The notes beneath the pieces are model-generated. The model was not told where the DNA came from and made no database searches. It worked only from the letters and a program-made list of their open reading frames with translations. This document shows positions 36,973 through 47,167 of a DNA stretch of 64,000 nucleotides, in pieces (positions within the stretch are counted from its first letter, which is position 1; every line of letters starts with the position of its first letter). The position numbers and the translations under genes are program-made. This DNA is from Geomesophilobacter sediminis (GTDB lineage Bacteria; Desulfobacterota; Desulfuromonadia; Geobacterales; Geobacteraceae). The stretch is taken from assembly GCF_016458275.1 (NCBI RefSeq), contig NZ_JAEMHM010000010.1:213041-277040 (forward strand), in the 5' to 3' direction.

Positions 36973-37010
36973 TTAAAAAAGGGCCTCACCCGTCGGGATG
37001 AGGCCCTTTG
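36973..37010. terminator. Rho-independent terminator (mainly minus strand)
   Basis: AGGGCCTCA and TGAGGCCCT form a 9-bp stem. Read on the minus strand it ends in T6, serving the chemoreceptor gene ending at 37065. Read on the plus strand, the tail is only TTTGCTG. Confidence 0.75.
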
Positions 37011-37064
37011 CTGTTGGTTCTGCCCCCCAGGGATACGGGGTGGATCTGCGGCGGACCAGGGTTC

Positions 37065-38708
37065 CTAGATCCGGAACTCGCCGACCAGGCCGTGCAGCTG
37101 CTCGGAAAGACGGGAGAGCTGGTCGGCGGCGGCAACGGTCTCCTGGGCGCCGGCTGCGGTCTGCTGCACCACCATGGAGATCTGGTTGATGTTGTTGGTG
37201 ATTTCGGTGGTGGTCGCGGTCTGCTCCTCCGCGGCGGTGGCGATCTGGCTCACCTGCAGGGCGACGTTGTTGATCTGGCTTAGGATCTGGCGCAGCGCCT
37301 CTCCCGATTTTCCCGCCTCGACGGTGCCGTTTTCGACCTCGAGCACCCCTTCCTCCATGGCACGGACCGCGCCCCGGGTGTCGTTCTGGATCGCCTTGAT
37401 CATCTCTCCTATCTCGCGGGTGGCCCGGGTGGTCCGCTCGGCCAGGGCCCGGACCTCGTCAGCGACGACCGCAAAGCCGCGCCCCTGCTCGCCGGCGCGG
37501 GCCGCCTCGATGGCCGCGTTCAAGGCCAGGAGGTTGGTCTGGTCCGCGATGTCTTCGATGGTCCCGATGATCTCGCCAATCTGGTCGGAGCGCGCGCCGA
37601 GGGCGCTGATGGTGGTTGCGGTCCCCTGGACCCGCTGGGCGATCCGCTCCATGATGGCGACGGTCTTCTCCACGACGAGCGCCCCTTCGCTGGCGGCGCT
37701 GTTGGCGTTGCCGGAGTCGTCGGCGGCGTGGTGGCAGTTGTTGGCGATGTCGCAGGAGGTGGCGGACATCTCCTCGCTGGCGGTGGCGACGGTCCCGGTC
37801 TGCGCGGCAACCTCCTCGGCACCGGTCGCGATCTGCGCGGCGGTCGCGTGGAGCTGGGCCGCGGCGGCGGCCACCTGCTCGCTGTTCTGGGTCACCGAGC
37901 GCATCGCGGCGCAGAGCCGTTCCGCCATCTGGTTCACCTCGCCGCTCAAGACCCCCAGCTCGTCACGGGAGCGGATGTCGGTCCGCACGGTCAAGTCGCC
38001 GGCGGCAACTTTCAGCATGGCATCCATCACCGCCTGGAGCGGGCGGTTGATCGAGCCGGCGATGAAGCCCCCGCCGACGATCGCCCCCAAGGTGACCAGG
38101 ACCAGCATGACCCCCAGGAGGATCGCGAAGTTGCGCATCTGGCTTGAGTCCGCCGTGAACTGGGTGTCGGCGTCCTTGAGGTTGTACTGGACCAGGTCGT
38201 TGATCGCGGCAGCCGGCTTGGCGTACAGCGGCGCCACCTCGGTGACGGCGTACTGGACCACGTCGCTGCGGTCGGTGCGCCCCTGCTCGGCCGCCTGCAC
38301 CGCCATATCGGAAAGCTTCTGCCCCTTTTCCAGGTAGGCCTGGAAGCCCGAGGCGAAGGAATCGGCCAGCTCCTTCTCCTTGGCGTTGAACTTCAGGGCG
38401 CGGTTCTTCTCGATCCCCGCCTGAATCGATTCGGTCTTCTTCTTGTAGTCGGCGATCCGTTCCGCGATCTTGTCCTTGTCGGTCAGCGAAAGGAGATAGA
38501 CCAGGTCCAGCCGCATGGCAAGAAAGTCGGCCTTCATCTCCTCCAGCATGGATATGTGATGCATGTTTTCCTTCAAGTCGCCCAGCGACTCGTGGGAATG
38601 CCGCATGCCGTACAGCCCCATGCCGGCGACTACGGCCATCCCGATGCAGCCGCAAACGATCAGGACCATGATTTTGGAACGCACCTTCAGATCTGCCCAC
38701 CAACCCAT
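37065..38708 (-). CDS. Methyl-accepting chemotaxis protein
   Basis: 547 aa from the ATG at 38706-38708, with GAGGGAGGAAG upstream; the longer frame has no ribosome site. TM1 is at about 13-33, followed by a four-helix-bundle sensor (about 34-188, with many Lys/Glu), TM2 at about 193-213, HAMP, and a signalling domain with tip [20 protein letters not shown] as in the receptor at 12906-14525. A sigma-28 promoter candidate lies 170-195 nt upstream. The ligand is unknown. Confidence 0.93.
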   Translation of the reverse strand: MGWWADLKVRSKIMVLIVCGCIGMAVVAGMGLYGMRHSHESLGDLKENMHHISMLEEMKADFLAMRLDLVYLLSLTDKDKIAERIADYKKKTESIQAGIEKNRALKFNAKEKELADSFASGFQAYLEKGQKLSDMAVQAAEQGRTDRSDVVQYAVTEVAPLYAKPAAAINDLVQYNLKDADTQFTADSSQMRNFAILLGVMLVLVTLGAIVGGGFIAGSINRPLQAVMDAMLKVAAGDLTVRTDIRSRDELGVLSGEVNQMAERLCAAMRSVTQNSEQVAAAAAQLHATAAQIATGAEEVAAQTGTVATASEEMSATSCDIANNCHHAADDSGNANSAASEGALVVEKTVAIMERIAQRVQGTATTISALGARSDQIGEIIGTIEDIADQTNLLALNAAIEAARAGEQGRGFAVVADEVRALAERTTRATREIGEMIKAIQNDTRGAVRAMEEGVLEVENGTVEAGKSGEALRQILSQINNVALQVSQIATAAEEQTATTTEITNNINQISMVVQQTAAGAQETVAAADQLSRLSEQLHGLVGEFRI

Positions 38709-38875
38709 ACTTCCTCCCTCGTGAACCGTAACAGCACCTGCCTCTGCCACGTTGCTTTGTGTGCGACCGCCGGGTCCCCACTTGCCGGTCCGAGCCGGCT
38801 GCGCCGCCGTTGCCGGCAACTTGCGCACCTGGTCGGGACCGGGCGAAGGGTATACCACCGCCGATCATCCGCAAC

Positions 38876-38903
38876 ATATCGGCGCAGCGAAGAAAAAACT
38901 TTA
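38876..38903 (-). promoter_or_regulatory. Candidate sigma-28 (FliA) promoter
   Basis: On the minus strand TAAA, 16 nt, then GCCGATAT, one base from the consensus -10 and one nt off the optimal spacing. Located upstream of the chemoreceptor ending at 37065, matching the candidate at 14992-15018. Confidence 0.6.
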
Positions 38904-38954
38904 GCGTTACGTGGGGAGGAATTAGCAGGCGCCCGGTCCGCGGCACCGGCCATA

Positions 38955-38985
38955 GAAAAAGGCGGCGCATCGGCACCGCCTTTCT
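38955..38985 (-). terminator. Rho-independent terminator
   Basis: AAAGGCGG and CCGCCTTT enclose a GC-rich loop. On the minus strand the tail is T5, about 40 nt after the stop codon of the next chemoreceptor (39023-40675). Confidence 0.72.
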
Positions 38986-39022
38986 CCATTCACGAGATCC
39001 AGCAAATGGCCCGAAATGCCTG

Positions 39023-40675
39023 CTACCCGGCATCCCTGCCGGTCCGGAAGAAGGAAACCACCTCGCGCAACTCCTCCGCCATCTGTGCCACCTGAGCGGC
39101 GGCGCTGGAGGATTCCCTCACGTCACGAACGGTGTGCCCCATGACGTCGGTGATCTGCTGGATGTTGGTGCTGATCTCGCTGGTGGTCGCCGTCTGCTCT
39201 TCAGCGGCCACCGAGATCTGGCGGATCTGGCCGGTCACCTGGTCGATCTGGGCCAGGATCTCCTTGAGAGCCGCACCGGATTTCGCCGCCTCGGCAGTCC
39301 CCTTCTCCACCTCGGCCACCCCTTGCTTCATCGAGGTCACCGCCCCCCGGGTCTCCTGCTGGATCTTCTTGATCATGGTGCCGATCTGCTTGGTGGCGAG
39401 GGTGGTCCGCTCGGCGAGGGCACGCACCTCATCGGCCACGACGGCGAAGCCGCGCCCCTGTTCCCCGGCCCGGGCCGCCTCGATCGCCGCGTTCAGGGCG
39501 AGGAGATTGGTCTGGTCCGCGATGTCCTCGATGGTCACGATGATGTCGCCGATCGCGTCCGAGCTTTCCCCGAGGGTCGCCACGGTGGCGGCGGTGGCGT
39601 TGACCCGCTGGGCGATCCGGCTCATCTCCTGGACCGTCTCCTCGACCACCGCCACCCCTGAGGCGGCATGGCTGCTGGCAACGCCCGCCGAGTCGACGAC
39701 GGCGCTGCAGCTTTGGGCGATCTCGGCGGAGGTGGCCGCCATCTCCTCGCTCGCGGTGGCGACCGAATGGGTCTGGCTGGCGACGCTTTCCGTGCCGGTC
39801 GCGAGGCTCTTCGAGGTCATGTGGAATTCGTTGGCGGCGGTAGAGAGCTGGTAGGATTCCCGCGCCAGCTTGCCGATGATCTCCTGGAGCCGGTCCACGA
39901 TGCCGTTGAACGATTCCCCCATGCGGGAAAGCTCGTCACGCCCGCGGACCTCGACCCGCCGGGTCAGGTCTCCCGCCGCCAAGGCCTCGAGCACCGACTG
40001 CATGGTCCCGATCGGGCGGGTGAGGCTCGCCGAGAGCAAGGCGCAGGCGAGGCTCGAGAACAGCACCGCGCCGATGGAGAAGAGCACGATCAGGAGCTGG
40101 ATCCGGTGGGCGATCGCGGCCACGGCGCCCCGCTCCTCCTGCATCGTCTTCTGCCAGCGCGCCACCGCCTCCTCGGTGGTCTTGTTCACCTCGTTCATGG
40201 CGTCCCGGGCCTTGCCGAGCGCGGCGTCGGCCTCCGCGGCCCCGGTGAGCTCGCCGCTGCCGATCCGGGCCTGGACCGCCTGGAACCCCGCCACGTACGA
40301 GGCGACCCCGGTCCGGATCTGAGCCAGCATCTGGCGGTCCTTTTCCGTGGTCACCGCCTGCTCCAGGGCGGCCAGCCGCTTTTGCAGGCGCTCCACGCAG
40401 CGCTGCCAGCGCGGGTAATCCTTCTTGGCCCGCTCGTCGGTGGAGCCGATCCGGATGAAGATGTTCTTCTCGTAGCGGCGCAGGTCGAGGGCGACGGCAC
40501 GGACGTCGCCCAGATCGTCCGCGATGCGGGCGTCCTGCACCAGGGCCTTTTCGGTCCGGCCGGCCAGGGAGGTGACCCCCTGGAAGCCGACGATCCCCAC
40601 CAGGGCCATGACCAGGATGATCAGGGCGAATACTGCGGACAGTCGCTTGCCGATTGTCAGGTTCCTTCCGAACAT
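39023..40675 (-). CDS. Methyl-accepting chemotaxis protein
   Basis: 550 aa; the ATG follows CGAGGAGCGAC. TM1 is at about 12-32. The sensor (about 33-190) is a helical bundle with [21 protein letters not shown], reminiscent of HBM/4HB receptors. TM2 is at about 193-215, then HAMP and a signalling domain with an AGEQG tip. It is tandem with the receptor at 37065-38708 and shares its class, but the two sensor domains differ strongly, suggesting different stimuli. No pentapeptide tail. Confidence 0.93.
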   Translation of the reverse strand: MFGRNLTIGKRLSAVFALIILVMALVGIVGFQGVTSLAGRTEKALVQDARIADDLGDVRAVALDLRRYEKNIFIRIGSTDERAKKDYPRWQRCVERLQKRLAALEQAVTTEKDRQMLAQIRTGVASYVAGFQAVQARIGSGELTGAAEADAALGKARDAMNEVNKTTEEAVARWQKTMQEERGAVAAIAHRIQLLIVLFSIGAVLFSSLACALLSASLTRPIGTMQSVLEALAAGDLTRRVEVRGRDELSRMGESFNGIVDRLQEIIGKLARESYQLSTAANEFHMTSKSLATGTESVASQTHSVATASEEMAATSAEIAQSCSAVVDSAGVASSHAASGVAVVEETVQEMSRIAQRVNATAATVATLGESSDAIGDIIVTIEDIADQTNLLALNAAIEAARAGEQGRGFAVVADEVRALAERTTLATKQIGTMIKKIQQETRGAVTSMKQGVAEVEKGTAEAAKSGAALKEILAQIDQVTGQIRQISVAAEEQTATTSEISTNIQQITDVMGHTVRDVRESSSAAAQVAQMAEELREVVSFFRTGRDAG

Positions 40676-41167
40676 GGCAGTCGCTCCTCGATACTGTATT
40701 TGACCCCTTCGACGCTTATGGCATAGAGCATGATGCTTTTCTTACTGGCCCGGCTGGTAACAGTCACCGGTTGTGGCAAACTCTCCTTTACGTCCTCTAA
40801 CATAGTAAACGGCTCTCCAGGTAATGCAAATGGCAGGCGATTTACCCCTGGAGCCGGTTTTCCCTGTGAGTACCGGACACGTCCCTCTGCCAGTCCTCCG
40901 CTTCGTCTATGTGTACCGGCAACTCCGGTTCAGCCTCCCCCCTCTCTCCGGTAGGTTCTTTTTCATGATATTGGGGCGTATGCGCACAATCTTCTCAAGT
41001 TAGCCGCAGACCATTCCGAATAGTTGTCACGTAACTGCCGCATATTTCTTACCGGCTGCAGCCTTCCGGTCCCGATCCCGCCCGGGCCCCGGAGGGTCCC
41101 GTTAATGGTGCTTCCCGGCCCGCCGTGCCCGAGAAGCTATTCGTCCCAGGTAACCAAGGAGAGGAAC
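40676..41167. other. Divergent intergenic region between two chemoreceptors
   Basis: 492 nt. A GGCTCTCCAGG / CCTGGAGCC imperfect hairpin (about 40811-40854) with a 25-nt loop is the only structure I see. No promoter with good spacing, and no match to the c-di-GMP riboswitch core, was found by eye. Confidence 0.35.
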
Positions 41168-44100
41168 ATGAACATCGCACGCTTTAGAGATTGGAGCATC
41201 GCCTGGAAAGTGATGGCCGTGTCGCTGATCGCCGTAGTCCTGATCACCGTAGTGAACTTCCTCTACCTGCTCCCCAACTTCCAACACAAGGTGTATGCAG
41301 AACGCGAAGCGGCCCTGAAGTCGATGGTCGACCTTCCCGTCGCCTTGATTGCCGAATACGAGCAACGGGCCCAGAAGGGTGAATTTTCCGTCCCGGAAGC
41401 GCAGAAACGCGCCCAGGCCCGGATCAGAGCGCTGCGCTACGGCGACAAGGGATACTTCTGGATCAACGATCTGAAGGGTAACCTGCTGATGCACCCGACC
41501 AACCCGGAGCTGGAGGGGAAGGATCCAGCGGCCATGAAGGACCCGGAAGGCAAGGCGATCTTCGTGGAATTCGGAAACATCGCCAAGACCCGGGGGGAGG
41601 GGAGCCTGCGTTATGTATGGCACAAGCCCGGGTCGACGCAGCCGGTCGCGAAGACATCCTACGTGAAGGCGGCTACCTGGGGATGGGTGATCGGTACGGG
41701 GATGTACCTGGACGACATGCAGCAGGCCATCAGCGCCCTCCGGCTGACCATGGCACTCGCGACCCTGGTGATCGTAGTCCTGGTCTTGGGCCTGGCCTAC
41801 CTCATCGCCTCCCGGATCGGCCGCAATATCGGGCATCTGATCGAGGCGGCCGACGAGCTGGCCCAGGGGAGCGTCTCGGTCCAGATCGTCTCCACCAGCC
41901 GGGACGAGACCGGCAAGCTCGCCGACTCCTTCCGCGAAATGGTGGCGAACTTCACCCGCATCGCCCAGACCTCGGAGAAGATGGCCGCGGGGGACCTGGA
42001 CATCGACACCACGCACTGCTCCGACAAGAACGTCCTCTTGAAAAACCTGAACCGCACCGCGGAGGCGGTTAAGGCGGTGATCAACGAGGTGGACCTCCTC
42101 ACCAAGGCGGGGATCGAAGGGAAGCTCTCCCAGCGCGCCGACGCCTCCCGCCACCAGGGGCAGTTCCGCAGCTCCATCGAGGGGGTGAACCGCCTGATGG
42201 ATCGGCTGGTCGGGCTGGTGGACAACATGCCGACCCCCGCGATGCTCATCGACCGCGACTTCACCGTCACCTACATGAACGAACTCGGTGCCAAGGTCGG
42301 CGGCCGGACCCCGGCCCAGGTAATCGGGATGAAATGCTACGACCACTTCAGGACCAGCGACTGCAAAACGGAAAACTGCGCCTGCGGCCGGGCGATGCAA
42401 AGCGGCTTCCCGAGCAACAGCGAGACCGACGCCCATCCCGCCCCGGGGGTCGATCTCGACATCTCCTACGGTGCCATTCCGCTGCGTAACGACGACGGCG
42501 TGGTGATCGGCGCCTTCGAGGTGGTCTCGGACCAGACGGCACTGAAACGGGCGGCGCGGGTGGCGCAAAAGGTCGCCGACTACCAGGAGAACGAGACCCG
42601 CAAGCTGGTGGACGGGCTGGGCAAGCTGGCCAAGGGGGAGGTCGACTTCTCCATCGCCACCGACCCGGCCGATGCCGACACCCAGGCGACCAGCGATACC
42701 TTCGGGTCGATCGCCTCGGCGCTCAACACCTGCATCAAGGTGGTGGGGACGCTCAATGCGGACGCCGCCGCGCTCTCGGTTGCCGCCATGGAAGGGCGGC
42801 TCACCGTGCGGGCCGACGCCGAACAGCACCAGGGGGCCTACCGGGAGATCGTGCAGGGGGTCAACAATACCATCGACCGTCTGGTCAGCCTGCTGGACAA
42901 GATGCCGAGCCCGGCGATGATCATCGACCGCGACTTCACCGTCACCTACATGAACGACCTCGGGGCCAAGGTGGGGGGCAAGACGCCGGCCCAGGTGGTC
43001 GGGAGCAAATGCTACGACCACTTCAAGACCGCCGACTGCAAGACCGATAACTGCGCCTGCTACCGCGCCATGACCACCGCCCAGGAAGCGACCCACGAAA
43101 CCGATGCCCATCCGCAGGCCGGCCTGGATCTCGACATCGCCTACACCGGCGTACCGATCAAGGACGACAGCGGCAAGGTGCTCGGTGCCTTCGAAGTGGT
43201 CACCGACCTCACCGCCATCAAGCAGGCGGCCCGCAAGGCGCAGAAAATCGCCGATTACCAGGATGCCGAAACGAAGAAGCTGGTCGGCGGGCTGGACAAG
43301 CTCGCCAAAGGGGAGGTGGACTTCACCTTGGCGACCGCCCCGGGCGATGACGACACCCGGGAGGTGAAGGAGACCTTCGACACCATTGCCGCCGCGGTCA
43401 ACAGCTCGGTCGACGCGAGCCGCAAGATCGCCCAGGCGGCCCAGCAGGTGGCGCAGGGGGATCTCACCGTCTCCATCAAGGAGCGCTCCGCAGGCGACGA
43501 GCTGATGATCGCCCTGCATGCCATGGTGGAGAAACTGCGCGAGGTGGTAGCCGAGGTGAAGACGGCCGCCGACAACGTCGCCGGTGGGAGCCAGGAACTC
43601 TCCGCCAGCTCGGAGACCATGTCCCAGGGGGCGAGCGAGCAGGCGGCGGCGGCAGAAGAAGCATCCTCCTCGATGGAAGAGATGTCCTCCAACATCCGGC
43701 AAAACGCCGACAACGCCATCGAAACCGAGAAGATCGCCTCCAAGTCGGCGGTCGAAGCGGCCGAGGGGGGCAAAGCGGTCGCCCATACCGTCACCGCGAT
43801 GAAGGACATCGCCAGCAAGATCTCGATCATCGAGGAGATCTCCCGCCAGACCAACCTGCTCGCGCTGAACGCGGCCATCGAGGCGGCCCGCGCCGGCGAG
43901 CACGGCAAGGGGTTCGCGGTGGTGGCAAGCGAAGTGCGCAAGCTCGCCGAGCGGAGCCAGAAGGCGGCCGCGGAAATCTCCAGCCTCTCCTCGACCAGCG
44001 TTGAGGTCGCCGAGCAGGCGGGCGAGATGCTGAACAAGCTGGTGCCCAACATCCAGAAGACCGCGGAGCTGGTCCAGGAGATCAGCGCGGCCTGCCGCGA

Positions 44101-44413
44101 GCAGGACACCGGGGCGGAACAGATCAACAAGGCGATCCAGCAACTGGACACGGTCATCCAGCAAAACGCCTCGGCGGCGGAAGAGATGTCGTCGACCGCG
44201 GAAGAGCTCTCCAGCCAGGCGAGCCAGCTGCAGGATACGGTCGGTTTCTTCAACATCGGGGCCAGCTTCGCCCCCCCGAAACGTGTCCCGGCCCAGCCGG
44301 CCCCGCGCAAGAAAGCGGCAAAGCAGCCGGCGGCACCGCGCCGGGTGATCGGCCACGACATCGACATGCGGACCGAGGCCTATTCGGTGGAGGACGAGTT
44401 CGAGAAGTACTGA
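41168..44413 (+). CDS. Cache chemoreceptor with duplicated Cys-rich PAS modules
   Basis: 1081 aa; ATG after AAGGAGAGGA. TM1 at about 15-36; single-Cache periplasmic domain (about 37-190) with [16 protein letters not shown] and [16 protein letters not shown]2 at about 195-214; HAMP-like arrays. There are two PAS modules about 226 residues apart (about 345-465 and 570-690), each with [10 protein letters not shown] and a KCYDHF-x-T-x-DCKT-x-NCAC-x-RAM Cys motif. Each is followed by the same ADYQ-x-ETRKLV-type helix. The signalling domain (about 770-1030) has an AGEHG tip like 15147-17198. The four-Cys PAS motif suggests a metal, heme or redox cofactor. Followed by a terminator. Confidence 0.92.
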   Translation: MNIARFRDWSIAWKVMAVSLIAVVLITVVNFLYLLPNFQHKVYAEREAALKSMVDLPVALIAEYEQRAQKGEFSVPEAQKRAQARIRALRYGDKGYFWINDLKGNLLMHPTNPELEGKDPAAMKDPEGKAIFVEFGNIAKTRGEGSLRYVWHKPGSTQPVAKTSYVKAATWGWVIGTGMYLDDMQQAISALRLTMALATLVIVVLVLGLAYLIASRIGRNIGHLIEAADELAQGSVSVQIVSTSRDETGKLADSFREMVANFTRIAQTSEKMAAGDLDIDTTHCSDKNVLLKNLNRTAEAVKAVINEVDLLTKAGIEGKLSQRADASRHQGQFRSSIEGVNRLMDRLVGLVDNMPTPAMLIDRDFTVTYMNELGAKVGGRTPAQVIGMKCYDHFRTSDCKTENCACGRAMQSGFPSNSETDAHPAPGVDLDISYGAIPLRNDDGVVIGAFEVVSDQTALKRAARVAQKVADYQENETRKLVDGLGKLAKGEVDFSIATDPADADTQATSDTFGSIASALNTCIKVVGTLNADAAALSVAAMEGRLTVRADAEQHQGAYREIVQGVNNTIDRLVSLLDKMPSPAMIIDRDFTVTYMNDLGAKVGGKTPAQVVGSKCYDHFKTADCKTDNCACYRAMTTAQEATHETDAHPQAGLDLDIAYTGVPIKDDSGKVLGAFEVVTDLTAIKQAARKAQKIADYQDAETKKLVGGLDKLAKGEVDFTLATAPGDDDTREVKETFDTIAAAVNSSVDASRKIAQAAQQVAQGDLTVSIKERSAGDELMIALHAMVEKLREVVAEVKTAADNVAGGSQELSASSETMSQGASEQAAAAEEASSSMEEMSSNIRQNADNAIETEKIASKSAVEAAEGGKAVAHTVTAMKDIASKISIIEEISRQTNLLALNAAIEAARAGEHGKGFAVVASEVRKLAERSQKAAAEISSLSSTSVEVAEQAGEMLNKLVPNIQKTAELVQEISAACREQDTGAEQINKAIQQLDTVIQQNASAAEEMSSTAEELSSQASQLQDTVGFFNIGASFAPPKRVPAQPAPRKKAAKQPAAPRRVIGHDIDMRTEAYSVEDEFEKY

Positions 44414-44438
44414 GCGCCGAAGTGCAGTTGGCAGTAAG

Positions 44439-44468
44439 GAAAGGCGGCCGTTTTCGGCCGCCTTTTTT
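44439..44468 (+). terminator. Rho-independent terminator
   Basis: AAGGCGGCCG, TTTT, CGGCCGCC then T6: a 10-bp stem with a 4-nt loop, about 25 nt after the chemoreceptor stop. Very strong. Confidence 0.9.
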
Positions 44469-44545
44469 GTGTGGTTTTCCTGGTAGGAGCAACATTTCTG
44501 TCGGGCTCGGATCTCTTTGAACCAGCGAGGCAGCCGACTTACGCG

Positions 44546-44623
44546 GTGGGAGCGCCTTTCCGGGCGCGATTCGTTAGAGCGGTTACCCCCTTCGGCGGTT
44601 CGCGCCTGGAAAGGCGCTCCCAC
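44546..44623. repeat. REP-like palindromic repeat, full copy (c)
   Basis: Inverted arms GTGGGAGCGCCTTTCCGGGC and, 40 nt later, GCCTGGAAAGGCGCTCCCAC, giving a roughly 78-bp two-arm element (BIME-like). It fills most of the 44414-44721 gap between the terminator and nrdJ. Confidence 0.75.
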
Positions 44624-44721
44624 AGTACCAGGAAAAAGGTCGCTTTACCCGCCAGGGGGCAGGGTCCTCCGGGCATCGGCGGCACCTTGAACCGAGCCGG
44701 AGCAAAGCGCATACTGGACCC

Positions 44722-46419
44722 ATGGAACTATCCCAAAACGCGTTGAAAGTGCTCGAAGCGCGCTACCTGCTGCGCGACGAAGAGGGCCGGGTCATCGAGA
44801 CGCCGGAGCAGATGTTCGCCCGCCTGGCCCGGGTGGTCGCCGCCACGGAAGCCGCCTACGGCGGGGAGGTCCCGCTCTGGGAACGGCGCTTTCACGAACT
44901 GCTCGGCTCGCTGAAGTTTCTCCCCAACTCCCCGGCGATCATGAACGCCGGCAAGGCAGAAGGGCAGCTCGCTGCCTGTTTCGTCCTCCCGGTGGAGGAC
45001 TCGATGCAGAGCATCTTCGACACCCTGAAAAACGCGGCGCTGATCCTGCAAAGCGGCGGCGGGACCGGCTTTTCTTTTTCGCAGCTCCGCCCCAAGGCGG
45101 ACCCGGTCCGCTCCACCGGAGGAATCGCCAGCGGCCCGGTCTCCTTCATGAAGATCTACAACACGGCCACCGACGTGATCAAGCAGGGGGGGGCCCGGCG
45201 CGGCGCCAACATGGGGATCCTCCGGGTGGACCACCCCGACATCCTCGAGTTCATCCGGGTCAAGCGCGACGCGGTGGAACTGGCCAACTTCAACATCTCC
45301 GTGGCGGTGACCGACGCCTTCATGGAAGCGCTCCGGACCGGGGGGGATTACCCCCTGGTCAACCCACGCTCTCACAAGACCGTCGGCAGCATAGCTGCGG
45401 CCGAGGTCTTTGCCGAGATCGTGGCCAGCGCCTGGTCGACCGGCGACCCGGGGCTCATCTTCATCGACCGGATCAACCGCGCCAACCCGACCCCGCTGCT
45501 CGGCAGCTTCGAAAGCACCAACCCCTGCGGCGAACAGCCGCTGCTCCCCTACGAGGCGTGCGTGCTCGGCTCGCTCAACCTCTCCCGCTATGCGCTCCCT
45601 CCCGGGCTCGACTGGGCCGCGCTGGGGCGGGATGTCGCCACTGCGGTCCGCTTCCTCGACGACACCATCGACGCCAACCACTACCCACTCCCCGCCATCG
45701 AGGCGATGCACAAGGGGAACCGCAAGATCGGCCTCGGCGTGATGGGGTGGGCGGACCTCCTGATCCTGCTCGGCCTCCCCTATAACGATCCCCGCTCCTT
45801 TGCCCTGGCGCGCCAGACGATGCGGTTCGTCAGGGACCGGGCCCGGGCGGCATCGGTCGGGCTCGCCGAGAAACGGGGAGTCTTCCCCAATTTCATCGGG
45901 TCGATCTACGACGCCGAGGGGATGCCGCGGGTACGCAACGCCACGACCACCACCATCGCCCCGACCGGGACCCTGGCCACCATCGCCGACTGCAGCAGCG
46001 GCATCGAGCCGCTCTTCTCGCTGGCCTACCAGCGGCGCGTGCTCGAGATGGAATTCACCGAGATCAACCGGCACTTCCTCGACAGCGCCCGAAAGGGCGG
46101 GTTCTACAGCGAGCGGCTGATGGCGCAGGTCCTGCGGCGGGGGACGCTCGCCGGCATTCCGGGGGTCCCCCCGGATGCGGTGCGCCTGTTCCAGACGGCA
46201 CTGGAGATCCCGGTCGAGGGGCACCTGGAGATGCAGGCGGCGTTCCAGGAATACACCGACAATGCGGTCTCCAAGACGGTCAACCTGCCGGAAAGCGCGA
46301 CCGAGGCGGACGTGGCGCGGACCTACCTGCTCGCGTATGAAAAAGGGGTGAAGGGGGTGACCGTGTTCCGGTACGGCGCCAAGAAGGGGACCTTGCTCCG
46401 TTTCGAGGATATCGACTGA
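44722..46419 (+). CDS. nrdJ: Adenosylcobalamin-dependent ribonucleotide reductase
   Basis: 565 aa. It reduces ribonucleotides to deoxyribonucleotides using a B12-generated thiyl radical, independent of oxygen. Visible are LPNSPAIMNAG, GTGFSFSQLRPK, GGARRGANMGIL, the catalytic STNPCGEQPLLPYEAC loop with NLS downstream, and TTTIAPTGTLATIA. It ends in KGVTVFRYGAKKGTL, directly after the barrel. The C-terminal Cys-pair arm that re-reduces the active site in longer class II enzymes is absent, so it may use an external reductant, or the chain is naturally short. No cobalamin riboswitch is seen. Confidence 0.9.
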   Translation: MELSQNALKVLEARYLLRDEEGRVIETPEQMFARLARVVAATEAAYGGEVPLWERRFHELLGSLKFLPNSPAIMNAGKAEGQLAACFVLPVEDSMQSIFDTLKNAALILQSGGGTGFSFSQLRPKADPVRSTGGIASGPVSFMKIYNTATDVIKQGGARRGANMGILRVDHPDILEFIRVKRDAVELANFNISVAVTDAFMEALRTGGDYPLVNPRSHKTVGSIAAAEVFAEIVASAWSTGDPGLIFIDRINRANPTPLLGSFESTNPCGEQPLLPYEACVLGSLNLSRYALPPGLDWAALGRDVATAVRFLDDTIDANHYPLPAIEAMHKGNRKIGLGVMGWADLLILLGLPYNDPRSFALARQTMRFVRDRARAASVGLAEKRGVFPNFIGSIYDAEGMPRVRNATTTTIAPTGTLATIADCSSGIEPLFSLAYQRRVLEMEFTEINRHFLDSARKGGFYSERLMAQVLRRGTLAGIPGVPPDAVRLFQTALEIPVEGHLEMQAAFQEYTDNAVSKTVNLPESATEADVARTYLLAYEKGVKGVTVFRYGAKKGTLLRFEDID

Positions 46420-46512
46420 ACCTTAATAATAGTCGGATGACTTAAACTTTAATTTGTTATGGTATGCCTTTGAATTAATACTATCTCCCTTATTTTTTAA
46501 CCCTTTTATTTA

Positions 46513-46542
46513 TTGACACAATTTCTGCGCCGGGCGTAATAT
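46513..46542 (+). promoter_or_regulatory. Strong sigma-70 promoter of the structured RNA
   Basis: TTGACA (46513-46518), an 18-nt spacer, then TAATAT (46537-46542). Both hexamers match or nearly match consensus, in an AT-rich island. The start site is expected near 46549, about 345 nt before an intrinsic terminator, with no long reading frame between. Confidence 0.75.
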
Positions 46543-46548
46543 GAAATC

Positions 46549-46893
46549 AGAACTCATGACAAACAAAGGTCTTTGAAATCAACTTCAGTCATTGCGTTAG
46601 ATAGGTAAGTGAAGTGGAGGTGTGGTTCAGACCAAAGCCGCTTGTCACACGAGTTACGACTCCCTGACAACAGCTCTCACGATGCCGCTAACGCAAGCTG
46701 GAGTTGGTAATTAGCGTTCAAACCGGTTGCACTTCTCATTTTCCGCAATGGGTGGAAAATAGGGGGCACGGGCCACAAGTTCAATCGCAGTAGGAGACTG
46801 AACCTCTCTCGCCCGTCAGATGTCTCGCAACCCGCACGTTGAACGCTAATTATTTATCGGGAAAGGTCCGGTGAGTCCTCACCGGGCCTTTTT
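46549..46893 (+). ncRNA. Unassigned structured RNA with own promoter and terminator
   Basis: About 345 nt. Domain A is closed by TTGCGTTAG (46592-46600) pairing with CTAACGCAA (46688-46696). Domain B is closed by a perfect 14-bp stem, TAATTAGCGTTCAA (46708-46721) with TTGAACGCTAATTA (46839-46852), continued by GGTTGC/GCAACC. Inside B are hairpins ATTTTCC/GGAAAAT (46738-46760) and ACGGGC/GCCCGT enclosing GTTCA/TGAAC (46768-46816). A terminator follows at 46862. I looked for tmRNA, RNase P, 4.5S and 6S signatures and saw none that fit. It is either a free small RNA or a long attenuated leader of the csbD-like gene at 46932. Confidence 0.68.
46862..46893 (+). terminator. Rho-independent terminator of the structured RNA
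   Basis: AAGGTCCGGTGAG and CTCACCGGGCCTT form a 13-bp stem (one G-T pair) with a 2-nt gap, then T-rich TTTTC. It lies 20 nt upstream of the csbD-like ribosome site, so it could also work as an attenuator. Confidence 0.85.
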
Positions 46894-46931
46894 CATCTCC
46901 ACTCATTGAGCATCCTGAGGAGGTGAAACAG

Positions 46932-47129
46932 ATGAGAGAGTCCACGAAAGAGCGTGTCGAGGGGAAATACCACGAAGCGAAAGGCAAAGTAAAAGAATAT
47001 ACCGGTGAAGCGATCGGCAAGCCCGACGTAGCGCTGAAAGGGCGGATCGAAAAAACTGCCGGCAAAGCGGAAAGCGCCCTCGGCAAAGCAGAGAAAAACT
47101 TCGACGACCGGAACCGGAAGGGACGCTAA
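46932..47129 (+). CDS. CsbD-family stress protein
   Basis: 65 aa from the ATG at 46932, nine bases after GAGGAGG; a GTG at 46923 would overlap that site. Hydrophilic and Lys/Glu/Ala-rich: REST-x-ERVEGKYHEAKGKV and KPDVALKGRIEKTAGKAES, the tandem G-x-x-E/K-x-A-G-K pattern of CsbD/YjbJ proteins, which are abundant general-stress proteins of unknown mechanism. Flanked by terminators on both sides; its own promoter is not clear, so read-through from the RNA promoter at 46513 is possible. Confidence 0.85.
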   Translation: MRESTKERVEGKYHEAKGKVKEYTGEAIGKPDVALKGRIEKTAGKAESALGKAEKNFDDRNRKGR

Positions 47130-47167
47130 TCAGGCGTTCCGTAGCCTGGGTAACCAATAACCGGAAA

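Noticed and set aside
41102..44623. 1173-codon open frame on the minus strand opposite the Cache/PAS chemoreceptor
   Set aside because: Shadow of the receptor gene: low-complexity, no ribosome site, no domain.
44414..44721. Cobalamin riboswitch before nrdJ
   Set aside because: The space is occupied by a terminator and a REP-like repeat; no B12 box.
46549..46893. tmRNA, RNase P RNA, SRP RNA or 6S RNA
   Set aside because: No CCA-ended tRNA-like domain, no RNase P core motifs, no SRP tetraloop motif, and the 14-bp stem with internal hairpins does not look like the 6S open bubble. Kept as an unassigned RNA.
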